Shown: positions 1 through 12,400 of the stretch, one piece after another
Numbering within the stretch: the stretch's first letter is position 1
Layout: every line of letters starts with the position of its first letter
IMG/VR virus record: IMGVR_UViG_3300032322_002238
Span: 1 to 28,765 of that record
DNA: 28,765 nucleotides
Direction: 5' to 3' (one strand)
DNA from: a virus
Translations under genes and position numbers: made by a program
The notes under the pieces: generated by a model
The model's database searches: none
Told to the model about the DNA's origin: nothing
Seen by the model: the letters and a program-made list of their open reading frames with translations, nothing else

Positions 1-384
1 CGTATCATCAACTGTTACTCTATCAGTAGATGCTGCGGTTGATGCAGTGGTCATGCTTATTACTGCGCCAGTGCTTGAAACAGTTCCTACAAATGTACCA
101 TCATAATATATTAATGAATCATTTTCTAATTCAGTATTATTCAATGTTCCTGCGTTTTGTGAACTTATTACGGCTGAACCTGTACTAGCATAATAAGTAC
201 CATACCAATTTTGTTCTATGCATACACTTCCGAATACTGCTATTGGACGAATACCACCTACTACACCTACTGCACTTGTTGTGAAGCCGTTAGTTGTAGT
301 ACCGTCATTAGGAAAACCTTGGTCAGTTACTCCATCTGGGCTTGCTGCTGCGTTTGTTTTTGCTATTTTTAAAGGGCGTCCCAT
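1..384 (-). CDS. Virion-like protein, N-terminal part (runs off the window)
   Basis: The first 128 codons of a gene whose 3' end lies beyond base 1. The product starts MGRPLKIAKTNAAASPDG and is rich in Gly, Thr, Ser, Asn and Val with few charged residues, the composition of a beta-rich phage structural protein. The ATG is well supported: AAGGAG lies 9 bases upstream (395-400), the strongest ribosome site in this part of the window. It sits directly downstream of the giant fibre gene and has its own late-type promoter at 472-479. I do not recognise a named family; a small virion, decoration or tail-fibre-associated protein is an inference from composition and position only. Confidence 0.7.
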   Translation of the reverse strand, partial: MGRPLKIAKTNAAASPDGVTDQGFPNDGTTTNGFTTSAVGVVGGIRPIAVFGSVCIEQNWYGTYYASTGSAVISSQNAGTLNNTELENDSLIYYDGTFVGTVSSTGAVISMTTASTAASTDRVTVDDT

Positions 385-471
385 TTTGTTTAATCTCCTT
401 GATTGTGAACGTTCTAGGTCCTACGTAGTTGGGGAACTACATAAGTCTCCCATATAGAGAGAGAACATATG

Positions 472-479
472 TATTTATC
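472..479 (-). promoter_or_regulatory. Late promoter GATAAATA for the 384 gene
   Basis: On the minus strand this reads GATAAATA, matching the (N)ATAAATA late promoter of T4-like phages. It lies in the 109-base gap after the giant gene's stop and gives a leader of about 80 bases before the ATG at 384. The leader contains a small hairpin at 425-440 (stem GTAGTT/AACTAC, four-base loop). Confidence 0.6.
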
Positions 480-493
480 CCCAACTGGTAGTT

Positions 494-3400
494 TTAGGTT
501 ATGCCGTAACCGTTTATGTACCAAGTATCAGTTGCAACTTTGATTAATGTAACGTCAGCAAAAGTTGACAGTATTCTTGCTCCTGTGCCGCCCTGATATC
601 TTAGTGTAGTTCCTATCGCAGGTTGAACAGTAACACTTTGACTTGCATCATTGTTTATGATACGCATTTCTGCACCTATAGCAATAGCTGCTGTAAGATT
701 CGTAGGAATATTCAACAATGTACCGCCGCTTTGACCACTGAATAGTAATGTTAAACCAGGATCATTTACAGTAACGGTATAACTTGTACTTAATGACTGT
801 ACTGGATAACCTCTATATCCAATTCTGTATTGAGATCCTAAAGCACTTACAAGTTGTGTACTATTTGCCCCGTTTATAATTAAATTGCCAGGTAGACTTG
901 TATTACCAGTATTATCCAATAGTGCAAGTTCTCTAGTAACTGTTGCAAATGGTCCTGATCCACCAGCAGTATACTGACGTACATAAATTGGTTCATCTCC
1001 ATTATCCGCAGTGTCTATTGACAAGAATCCAGAGTCGGCTGCGGTGCCACCAACTTGAATTCTGTAGTAGTCATTACTTGCAATAAGTCCAGTTATTACG
1101 TTGGCGTTAGCAGTGCCACTTATTCCCGGAGAGACAAAAGCACCGATTATATTACCACTAGTATTTAAGTTTCCTACAGTGGTATTACCTGCTACACTTA
1201 GATTACCTGGTAATATTGTTTGTCCATTACTATCAAGTAATGTTAACTGACGATTAATTGCATTGTATGGATTAGGCTGTGTAGAAATATACTGTCTTAC
1301 ATATATTGGCTCATTACCATCATTAGCAGTATCTAACGATACAAATCCTAAATCTGGTCCTGTGCCACCTACCTGTAATCTAAAGAAGTCAGTTCCTGCA
1401 ATAGTTGTGTTAATTATGTTTGCAGTTGTTGTGCCTGAAACACTAATATTTAAATTACCATTAAAATTATTAGCAGTAATATTGTTTGCAGTATTGATAT
1501 TGCCAACTACAGATAAGCTACCAGGTAATGATGTGTTTCCAGCTGCATCAAGAAGTGTGATTTGATTTGTTATTGTTGATGCACCAGTATACTGTCTAAA
1601 GAATATTGACTCATTACCGTTATCACCAACATCAAAACTAACAAATCCACTATCTGCTGCTGTACCACCAACGGTTACTCTAAAGTAATCACTAGTAGCA
1701 ATATTTGCTAAAATTAAGTTCGCAGTTTGAGTACCTGTTAATGTATTACATGTTAATGTTCCGTTTAGGTTACCACCAAAGAAGTTATTTGATGTAAAGC
1801 TATTTGCATTTACATCTCCTGTTAGTGAGAAATTAGCTAGAACATTACCTGCTGTTAGGTTACCACTAAGAGACATATCTCCTGAATATGTCAATGGTCC
1901 TGTGCCTGCTCTACCTAATTTCGCAGAGTTATTACCGTTACCAAAAACTATATAACCATTTGCAGCATTACCTTGACTACTTAACATTAATGTGTCAACA
2001 ACACCAATATCACCTAACCAAGTAGTAGTTCCTACTCTAAAGTTTTGTCCTGTACCTGTTGCACTAGATACGACTGTAGCTCCAGTAACACTTCCTGTAA
2101 CACTAACTGTTGTACCTGTTGAGTTAATAATTACTGCAGATGTTGCACTTAAATTACCAAACAGATTTGCACCTGTGATGTTGCCCGTAACACTTACTGT
2201 TGTACCGATATGAGTTGGTGCGTTTACATTCCCAGTTGCAGAAAGATTTCCAGCTATTACATTTGCACCTGTGATGTTACCTGTAGCTGAAACTTGACCT
2301 GCAGTTGTAAGGTTTCCTGCAGTAATATTTGCTGTTGCACTTATTATTCCTGCTGTGCTAAATGAACCACCAATGATACTTCCTACAGCAGAAATATTTG
2401 ATGCAGTTGTAATATTTCCTGTGGCACTTATTCTTTGTGATGCAAGAACATTTCCTGTCGCACTTAAGTTTGCAACTGTAAAGTTGCTTGTAGTAACAAT
2501 ATTTCCTGCGGCAGATAAATTACCACCTATACTCAACTCACCTGGGAATATTGTTTCACCGTTTGGACCTAATAATGTAGCCTGACGTAGTATTGAACCA
2601 AATGCATTACCACCTACATTTACATACTGTCTGACATATATTGGTTCTGTGCCATTATCCGCAGTATCTAAAGATGCAAATCCTTGATCTGTTCCTGTGC
2701 CACCAACTTGTAATCTAAAGAAATCACCACTTGCCATTGCTGCTGAAATTACGTTAGCAGAAGTTGTTCCGGTAACTGATACTTGTAGATTACCATTTAA
2801 GAAATTAGCAGTGATACTACCGCTGGTACTTATATTACCACCTAAGCTTATGTTACCACCTAAGTTAATGTTTGATGTAACACTTAGACTATTTGGTAGT
2901 ATTGTATTACCTACAGCATCAAGTAATGTAACTTGATTCTGTATATTTGCACCATTGTACTGTCTGAAATATATTGGTTCTGTACCATCGTCACCTACAT
3001 CAAATGAGGCAAATCCTTGATTTACGCCAGTTCCGCCAATTCTCAACCTAAAGTAATCATTTGTCGCCATATTAGCTAGTATTAGATTACCATTAGCCGA
3101 ACCTATTAATGTGTTTGATGTAAGTAAGCCGTTGAAATTGCCACCATAGAAGTCATTGGACGTGAAGCTATTTGCACTAATATCCGCATTTCCAATATTA
3201 ATATTTCCAACAAAGTTATTAGCAGTCACATTACCACTAAGTGACATATCTCCTGAATATGTCAACGGTCCTGTACCTGCTCTACCTAAACTTTGGCTAT
3301 TATTTCCATTACCAAATATTATATAACCATTTGCAGCGTTCTGTTGGCCTGTTACAATTAAAGTGTCATTTACATTTACTTCACCAATCCAAGCTCTTGA

Positions 3401-6400
3401 ACCAATTCTAAAGTTTTGCCCTGTGCCTGTTGCTGTAGAAATTAATATGCCGCCTGTTATATTACCTGTTAGACTTGCGCTCGTTCCAGTTAAGCTTGTT
3501 ATAGAAGCTGCTGATGCTGATACATTACCAATCAACGTACCGCCTTGAACGTTACCTGTAGCAGAAAGATTTACACCAGCACTAATATTACCTGTTGCAG
3601 TTACAAGTGTCACTGAGACTCTGTTTGCTGTGAGATTACCCACGGCACTTATATTACCGTTTACACTTACCTCTCCTGTTGCAGATAATGTAGCACCTCT
3701 TATAGTAGTACTGCCTATAATTGAACCGGTTGCTGAAACTGTTGTTGCATTTAAAGTGGATGATGTGTTTATGTTTCCTATAGCACTTATATTCTGTGCT
3801 GAAGAAATATTTCCACTTGTGCTTATGTTACCACCAGCATTTAATTGTGGGACAGTAATATTACCCGCAACTGAAAGATTTCCTGCTGCTGAAACATTGC
3901 CAGATGCTGTAATATTACCAGGGAAAACGCTGTTTCCATTATTATCTAGTAGAGTTAGTGAGCGAACTAATGAGTTATAAGTTAATCCGCTGAACTGTCT
4001 AAATATGATTGGAGTTGGTGAATTACTTGACCCGTCAGTAGTATCAATATTAACAAATCCTTGATTTGTACCTGAACCACCAATTACTAATCTAAATCCA
4101 TCAGTTGATGCCATTGTACCACTAACAATACTAGTGTTAGTAAACTGTGTAGGAGTTGTGACACTCAAATTACCAACAAAGTTATTTGATATAACATTCT
4201 CAAATATTGAATTACCATTTGCATCTAATAGTGTAACTTCATTCTGTATGGTTACGCCATTATATTGTCTAAAGTATATTGGTTCATTACCTTGATCACC
4301 TGTTTCAAAAGAAACATATCCTTGATCTGTACCAGTACCACCAACGATTACCCTAAAGTAATCATTATCAGCAATGTTTGAACGTATAAGTTCGGCTGTG
4401 TTTGATCCTGTAATAGTATTTGTAGTTAATTTTCCGAAGAAATTACCACCATAATAATTATTACCAGTAAAGCTATTAGCAGTTAAATCACTACCTGCAA
4501 TATTGAAATTACCAACAAAGTTATTTGCTGTAATAGTTCCTGTAGCACTTATATTACCTGTATATGTAAGTGGTCCTGTACCTGATCTACCTAAGGTTTG
4601 GCTATTATTTGCTGTACCAAAGACTATAAAACCATTTCCAGGATTACTTTGTCCTTTAATAACAATTGTATCTGCTACATTTATATCACCAATAAATGCA
4701 TCATTTCCAATTGCGTAGTTATTTCCTGTTCCGTCGCTGGTAGCTCTAATATTATTTGCAGTAACATTACCGGTAATACTGATATTACCACCTGTACGAC
4801 TTGCAACATTTGATGCACTCGCAGTTAAATTACCAACTAAGTTAGAACCGGATACTGTGCCGGAAACACTTACTGTATTACCTGTATAAACATTTGCAAT
4901 CACACTTCCTTGAGCAACGTTAAGATAAGTAGTTAAGTTTATAATACCGCCATTAAAAACAGATGCATTTGCATTAGTAGCAGATAAATTACCTACAAAA
5001 TTTCCTGCATTAATGTTTCCGGTAGTACTAATATTACCAATAATATTATTTGCGGTAACGTTGCCACTAGCAGTTATATTACCACCTGTAAATCCTGGTG
5101 CATAAATACGACCAGGGAATGATGTTTCTCCGTTAGAATCAAGTAGTGTTACCCTACGTAACTCAGTTGCAAAATTAGATCCAGTAAATTGTCTGAATAC
5201 AATACTTTCAGTACCTTCATCACCTACATCTAGTGCAACATATCCTTGATCAGATAGATTACCTCCTATTTGTAGTCTAAATGCATCACTACCTGCCATT
5301 ACTGCATTGATAATGTTTGCAGTTTGCGGAGCAGGTATAAATGCAGTTAAATTACCGATTAAATTACTAGCAGCTACATTACCGTTTGCACTTATATTAC
5401 CAGGGAAGCTTGTATTACCATTTTGATCCAATAGTGTAACTTGTCTTTGAATGTTAGGACCATTGTATTGTCTAAAATATATTGGTTCTGAACCATTATC
5501 ACCTGTATTAAATGACACATATCCAAAGTCTTGACTAGTACCACCAACGTCAACACTGAAGTAGTCAGCATTAGTAGGTCCTGCGATATTCGCACGAATC
5601 ATTTCTACTACATTTGCGCCAGTAACTGTAGTAATTAATCTACCATTGAAGTTGCCGCCAGTGAATGTATTAGAAGTAAAGCTATTTGCAGAAAGGTCTG
5701 TGTTAGCTACATTAATATTACCAACAAAATTATTAGCAGTGATTGTGCCACTAACAGATAAGTTACTATTCCATGTTAATGGGCCTGTACCACTACGACC
5801 TAATTTAGCAGTTGAGTCGGATCCAAATGTTACATAACCAACTGTATCGTTTTGCTGACTTCTAACAGCTAAACTATCAGATGTGTTACGATCACCTAAC
5901 CAAACACTATTACCTACTCTGAAGTTATTACCTGTACCAACATTGTTTGAATGAATTACACCATTCGCTACAACGTTACCTGAAACACTGATGTTTCCTG
6001 TATTGAATACAGGTGCTGTAATGTTTTGAGCATTAATATTACTTACTTGAAGGTTCTGAACGTTAGTGATATTACCGTTAGCATGAATTCCTATTAAATT
6101 GTTTACAACCACACTACCATTAGCACTTAACAAACCTGCAGTAACACTATTACCAAATATGTTTGTGGTACTGTTTGCTGGTGTTGTAAAATTACTTGAT
6201 ATAGTGTTAACTATTAAAATAGGAGTAGTGACGTTTCCTGTAACATTTGCAAAAGGAGCAGTGAAATTACCTGATGCTGATATATTTCCGGTTGCTGTAA
6301 TATTTCCATTTACTGTTACGTTTGCGTTATTAATTGTTTGAATTATGGCGCCACCAGCACGTATAGCTATTTCACCGTTTCCAGTGTCACCATTTGTAAT

Positions 6401-9400
6401 TACTATGTTACTTGTAGTTCTACCAAATACATTTCCCGTAACTTGTGTAATATTTGCACCGGTAGCAACAAATGAGCCACCAATTTGTAATGCACCTGAA
6501 ATTACAGCGTTGCCGCCTGAGTAAATATTTCCACTAAATCCAGCACCACCTGTAACAACTAATGCACCAGTTGTTGTTGACGTAGACTGTACACCTGTAC
6601 GAACTCTTAATCCTGCACCGGTTTCTGATTCAATTCTTGCAGAAATTATGTACTTTGAACCATCACTATAAACGTAGAAGAATTGACCAATAGCATAAGA
6701 AATTATTACAGTACCTGTTCCTGTATAACCTGATCCCTCAAATGTTCCACTAGGTGTTATCAACGTAACAAATTGCCCAGATGTTCTCAATCTAAATGTG
6801 AAATTGACACCCTGATTTCCAACTGGAGTTGGTAATATAATTTGATAACTACTATTGACAATATCAACTAGAGCTCCTGCTCTATTAGCAGTGAGAGTTG
6901 TATTGGCTGAGGTACTTAAATATGATACTCTTAAACCACTTGTATTAACTATTCCGGAAGCAGTAATATTATTAACACTGCTGATATTACCGGTGTAATT
7001 TGGTAAGTAATTTGCTACATTGGCATCGTTATATATGTCAGTATTAACACCCGTTAAGAATGCACCATTACCAAATAAGTAAGTACCTGTAATATTACCA
7101 ACAGCACTTAGATTGCCATTAGCAGTTATTCTGTTTCCTGCAGTAATGTTTTCAAATACACTTAAGTTACCACCAATTCCAGTATCAGGAGTAATACTAA
7201 AGTTACCTGGGGAGATAGTAGCGACACTTGCGCCACCAACTGTTACACTTATATTTCCGTTTGCTACAGGAATATTGATGTTACTTACACCATTAGCAAT
7301 ACGTGCAACGTTTGCTGTTACATTCGTGAGTAATGCACCATTTCCAATAAATCTATCTGCTGTTATGTTTCCTATTGCAGACATTGATCCCGCAGCAGTG
7401 ATGTTTGTAGCTGCAGCGATATTTCCTGCAGCACTTATTGTGTTAGTTGAAAATAAATTACCTACATTTGCATTTGCTCCTGCAACTACGTTATTTCCAG
7501 TGATGTCACCAGTAGTACTTAATGTATTTCCTAATATTCTATTTCCTGTTATATTACCAGTTAATGAGATATTACCACTTCCGTTTAACGTGTTACCTAA
7601 ATTAGCAGCACCAATGTTTAACTGACCAGTAACTGTAGCTGCTCCTGTTACAGATAAGTTTGCAGAAGTTGTTATATTTCCGGTTGCGCTTACTACACCT
7701 GGTGTTATTATATTTTGACCTATGACGTTACCAGCAGTACTTAAAGTAGAACCTAAATTAACATTACCATTTATGTTTGCATTTCCAGTAACACTTAAGT
7801 TACCTGTTAGATTAGCTAACTGCGGAGATAGTACAAATACGTTTGGTGTGCCACTAACTGCAAATGTTATATTACTTGCACTTGCAGGAATACGAACATT
7901 ACTTGATCCATTAACAATTGATGTACCAACTGATGGGGTTACAAAACTTAAGTTACCTGTACCATCTGTACTTAATACATCACCTGCATTGCCACCTGGG
8001 ATATTTAAGGAGTCTATATTAGCTAAGTTTGCGTTACCTATGACTGATAAATCACCTGTTATGTTAACTCTATTTGATGATACAACAACAACGTTGGGAA
8101 CTCCTGTAACACCAATCGTTACGTTTGCATTTGGATTAACTGAAACATTACTATTTCCACCTGCTATTTGATTTGCTGCAGGTAAATTCCCCCAAGCTAA
8201 ATTTCCCGTACCATCAGTTGCAACTAAAATGTTGCCTGCAGCACCACCTGTAATTTTTAATCTGTTTATATCAGTATTGATATTACCAGTTGCGTTTATT
8301 GCACCAGTTACATTAATACCTAAATTAGAAATATTAAGTGCTGTTGTTCCTGTAGCAACAGCAACAATGTTTCCATTTTGACTTATGGTTAAATTACTTG
8401 TACCGTTGCTAATTTGTGATGTCGGTGGTGATGATACCCAACTCAAGTTACCTGTTCCATCTGTGGACAGTAATTGATTTGCACCTCCACCAGTGATGAT
8501 TACATTAGCATTTGACCCTAAGTTTGATCTTCCATTTACAACTACACCTGTATTTGCTACTACAAATACATTTGGTACCCCTGCAACACTAGTGCGTACA
8601 TTACCACTTAAATCAACAGTAACATTACTTAAACCATTTACGATTGCGGGTGCTACTGGTGCTGATGCAAAGAATAAATTACCAGTACCATCAGTTGTTA
8701 ATATGCCATTAGCATTACCACCTTGTATTTTAACATTAGCAACATTACCTAAATTAGCAAGATTTGTGTTTATTATGTCAGTAGTACGTAATACACCTGT
8801 CTGTATACCAAATTGCGTAAATTGTGTTACATTAGGAGTACCATTAACACTAACTCTGATATTAGTGTTTGGTCCTACTACAATATTACTGTTACCGTTT
8901 ACAATAGACTGTGTTGCTGGTGCTGCTGCCCAACCAATTTGTCCTGCAATACCTGTAGTAGTAAGAACTTGACCATTTTGACCACCTAATATTCTGATAT
9001 TAGCAATTGTGCCTAAGTTCACAGTTGAGTAAAAGCTTACTGCTTCATTAAATAAACCTTGTACGTTTGATGAGAAAGTTGATTGCTCGATTCTAAATCT
9101 ATTACCAAATCCTGCTACAGTGAACACAATGTTACCATTTTGTTCAACATTCATTCCACTTAAACCATTGATTACCGAGGTCGCTACCGGCGAAGACCAA
9201 TACAGGTTACCAGAACCATCAGTCGTAACGTATTGATTACTCAACCCACCTGCAATGTGTAGATTACCAATTTGACCAAGTGTTACATTTGATGTATATT
9301 CAAAATTAACTACACCAGCAATGTTACTTACTGTTAGATTATTAAGATTACCTATGTTAGTGATGTTAGGTTGATTAGATGAGGTTAATACACCTGTTAA

Positions 9401-12400
9401 GAAATTAGCAATTGCAATATTTCCTAAATTAGCGTTACCTGCTCTTAAATTACCTACAACACTTAATGAGCTTAAGTTTCCTACTGCTGTAATATTTGCT
9501 TGTGATGGGAAAGTAACAGTGGTTGCTACTACTGCATTTGCTACTTGTCCAGTTATATTTGCTCCGGTTATACCAAATAATCTTGAAGCATTACCCGCAA
9601 ATGTACCACTTGTAACACCATTACTCTTAAAGAATCTTAATGCAGAAGAAGCATTAAAAACACCATTGTCATTAAATTGAATTTCAGTATTGCCACCAGC
9701 TGCTGGAACAATCGCTAATACGTTAGCATATGATACAATTCCGTTTCCGTCAGTTGATAATACGTCACCTGCATTACCACCTAATATCCTTAAGTTACTA
9801 ACGAATCCTAAATTAGCGTAGTTAGCAACATTTAAATCTGTAAGTGATGCTGATGGAATAATAGTATTAGTTGCTGTTATTGTTAATTCAGTTACATTTG
9901 ATGTTAAAGATGTTTGTCCAACAGATATACCTGAAGGACTTACAGCTAAGCTATGCCAGCTATTAGATGGGATACCTAAATAATAAGTATCGTCTACATT
10001 AGGAATTAAGTTTGACTGAACAAAACTTGATACCGATAAATTATTGAGCGTTGCATTAGAATTGATGACTAGTGTGTTTGCATTTACAATATTGGATTTT
10101 ACATTACCAAACGCACTTATGTTAGTAGTTGAAATTAAGTTAGCAACATTAGCTAAGTTACCAACGGTTAGATTAGTAGTCGCACTTAAATTATTTGCAG
10201 AAACTACATTTCCTGCAGTAATATTAGCCACTGCTGATACATTAGCACCTCTTATTAATCCAGTTGCTGTAACAACACCATTTGACACTAAGTTACCTAC
10301 TGTAGCGTTTCCGGTAACATTTTCAGTGTTAGAATTTACAATGTTTGCGTCAACATTTGCAGTCGTACTGATTATGCCAGTAGTCAATAAATTGCCACCT
10401 ACAATATTACCAGTTGCACTTAATTGACCGGTTACTGTTGTATTTGCTAAATTTGTATTTGTTGCTACAGTTAGATTACCAGCAGTAGATAAATTGCCTC
10501 CTTGAACATTACCAGATGCACTTATTGTTGATGAATTTACTGCGCCTGCGTTAACAGTTGTTAAGTTAGCAGTAGAAGCATTAATTGTGTTTACATTTGC
10601 TGCTCCTGTAACAGACAATGTTCCTGTAACTGCTAAAGTATTTTGGCTAATAACAACTACGTTTGCTGTATTGTTAACACTAACAGCTACGTTTGCATTT
10701 GCTGAAGGTACTACGATGCTGGTTGTACCATTAAATAAATTACCTCTTACATTACCTAAGAAGAAATTAGCAGTAACACTGTTGCCTAATGTAGCATTTC
10801 CTGCTGATACATTGCCTGATGCAGTAACTGATGTTGCATTTACATTCTGTATTCCAATATTGCCTGCAGCAAGTATATTACCTGTTATACTAATATTAGT
10901 AGCATTAACATTACTAGATACACTTAAATTTCCTGTTGAATTTAAATTAGCAGCAACTACATTTCCACTAGCAACTACACCAACTGTGCTAATAACACCT
11001 GTGACATTAGCATTACCTAAGGTAGCATTGCCGGCTGCTAAATTTCCTGCCGCAGTAATATTTGCAGTTGTAGAAATTGAACCGGTTGCACTAATATTTC
11101 CAGCAGCATTTATGTTAAGACCTAAAATGTTACCTGATGCACTTAAGAATCCTGCAGCATTAACATTATTAGCAGACAAATTACCACTAGCACTAACTGC
11201 GCCCGTTGTAATTAAATTGCCACCTGTAACATTTCCATTAGCACTGAGTGTACCTTTTACTGCTACACCCTGACTAGTTACTACTTGAACATTAGCGACC
11301 CCACCTGCCCCAACAGACACATTTCCATTGGCAGCAACGGTTACATTACTTGTACCATTTAGTAGTTGTGTGCCTGCACCTATCGTTAGATTTGTTAATA
11401 GACTACCGTCTCCTTGGAAGAAGTTAGCTCTTGCTAAATTACCTAAGTTTGCATTTTGTCCAATTATATTAGCGCCAACTGAAAGTTGGCCTACGATTGA
11501 CCCACTTGCGGCTGTTATTGCACCGCCTACACTTAAGCCTCCTCCTACTCCCAATGGACCAACATTAGCATTTCCAGTAACACTTAAGTTGCCTGCTGTT
11601 GATAAATTTGTACCTGATATATTTCCATTTGCGCTAAGAGCTCCTGATGATAGTCCACCTGTGCTTAACGTTCCGGTAGCTGTGATGTTTCCTGTAACGG
11701 ATAATCCTGTATTAGTAACTCTAACTACGTTGGCAACGCCGCCTGAGCCAATTCTAATATCACCATTTACGCTAGGAATAGACACATTACTTGTGCCATT
11801 TACGATTTGATTTAATCCACTTTGATTACCTAAGTTAATACCTGTTAGGAATGCACCATTACCTAAAATATAATTATCAGAAGTAATATTACCGGTTGAA
11901 CTTATTTCATTGTTTATTATTAAGTTATTAGATACGATATTTCCTGAAACAGAAATATTACCGGCATTTACTTGCGAGGCATTTACGGCGCCACTTGTGC
12001 TTACATTGCCTGATGTTAATAGATTTGCACCAGTTATATTACCGTTTGCGCTTATAGTACCAGCTGTTCTTAGATTTGCACCAGTTATATTACCGTTTGC
12101 GCTTACTGCATTTACTGCATTTAAATTACCTGCAATAACATTTCCTGTTAAATTTGCAGTATTAGAAAAAATTACATTAGCATTTACATTACCGGCAGTT
12201 GAAATTAAAGTGTTCGCAAAAAGATTAGCACCTTGAATGTTGCCATTTGCAAGAACTGTTCCTGTGCTTGAAATGTTTGCACCTCTAATGTTTGAATTAG
12301 AGATTATATTATTTGATATATTTAAATTTGTACCGTTTATATTTCCTGTAGCACTAATTGTTACAGACTGCAATGTGCTTGTGGCAGGATTAAAGGTTAG

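Noticed and set aside
5392-5595. 67-codon minus-strand frame within the fibre gene
   Set aside because: It is a shifted frame of one B module of the giant gene with no start signal.
10587-11273. A 228-codon plus-strand open frame, and about twenty other plus-strand frames across 1263-13205
   Set aside because: They lie antisense to the giant fibre gene and are hydrophobic, repetitive mirror images of its Asn/Gly/Thr codons. Low stop-codon frequency on the other strand of a repeat explains them; no ribosome sites or family motifs were seen.
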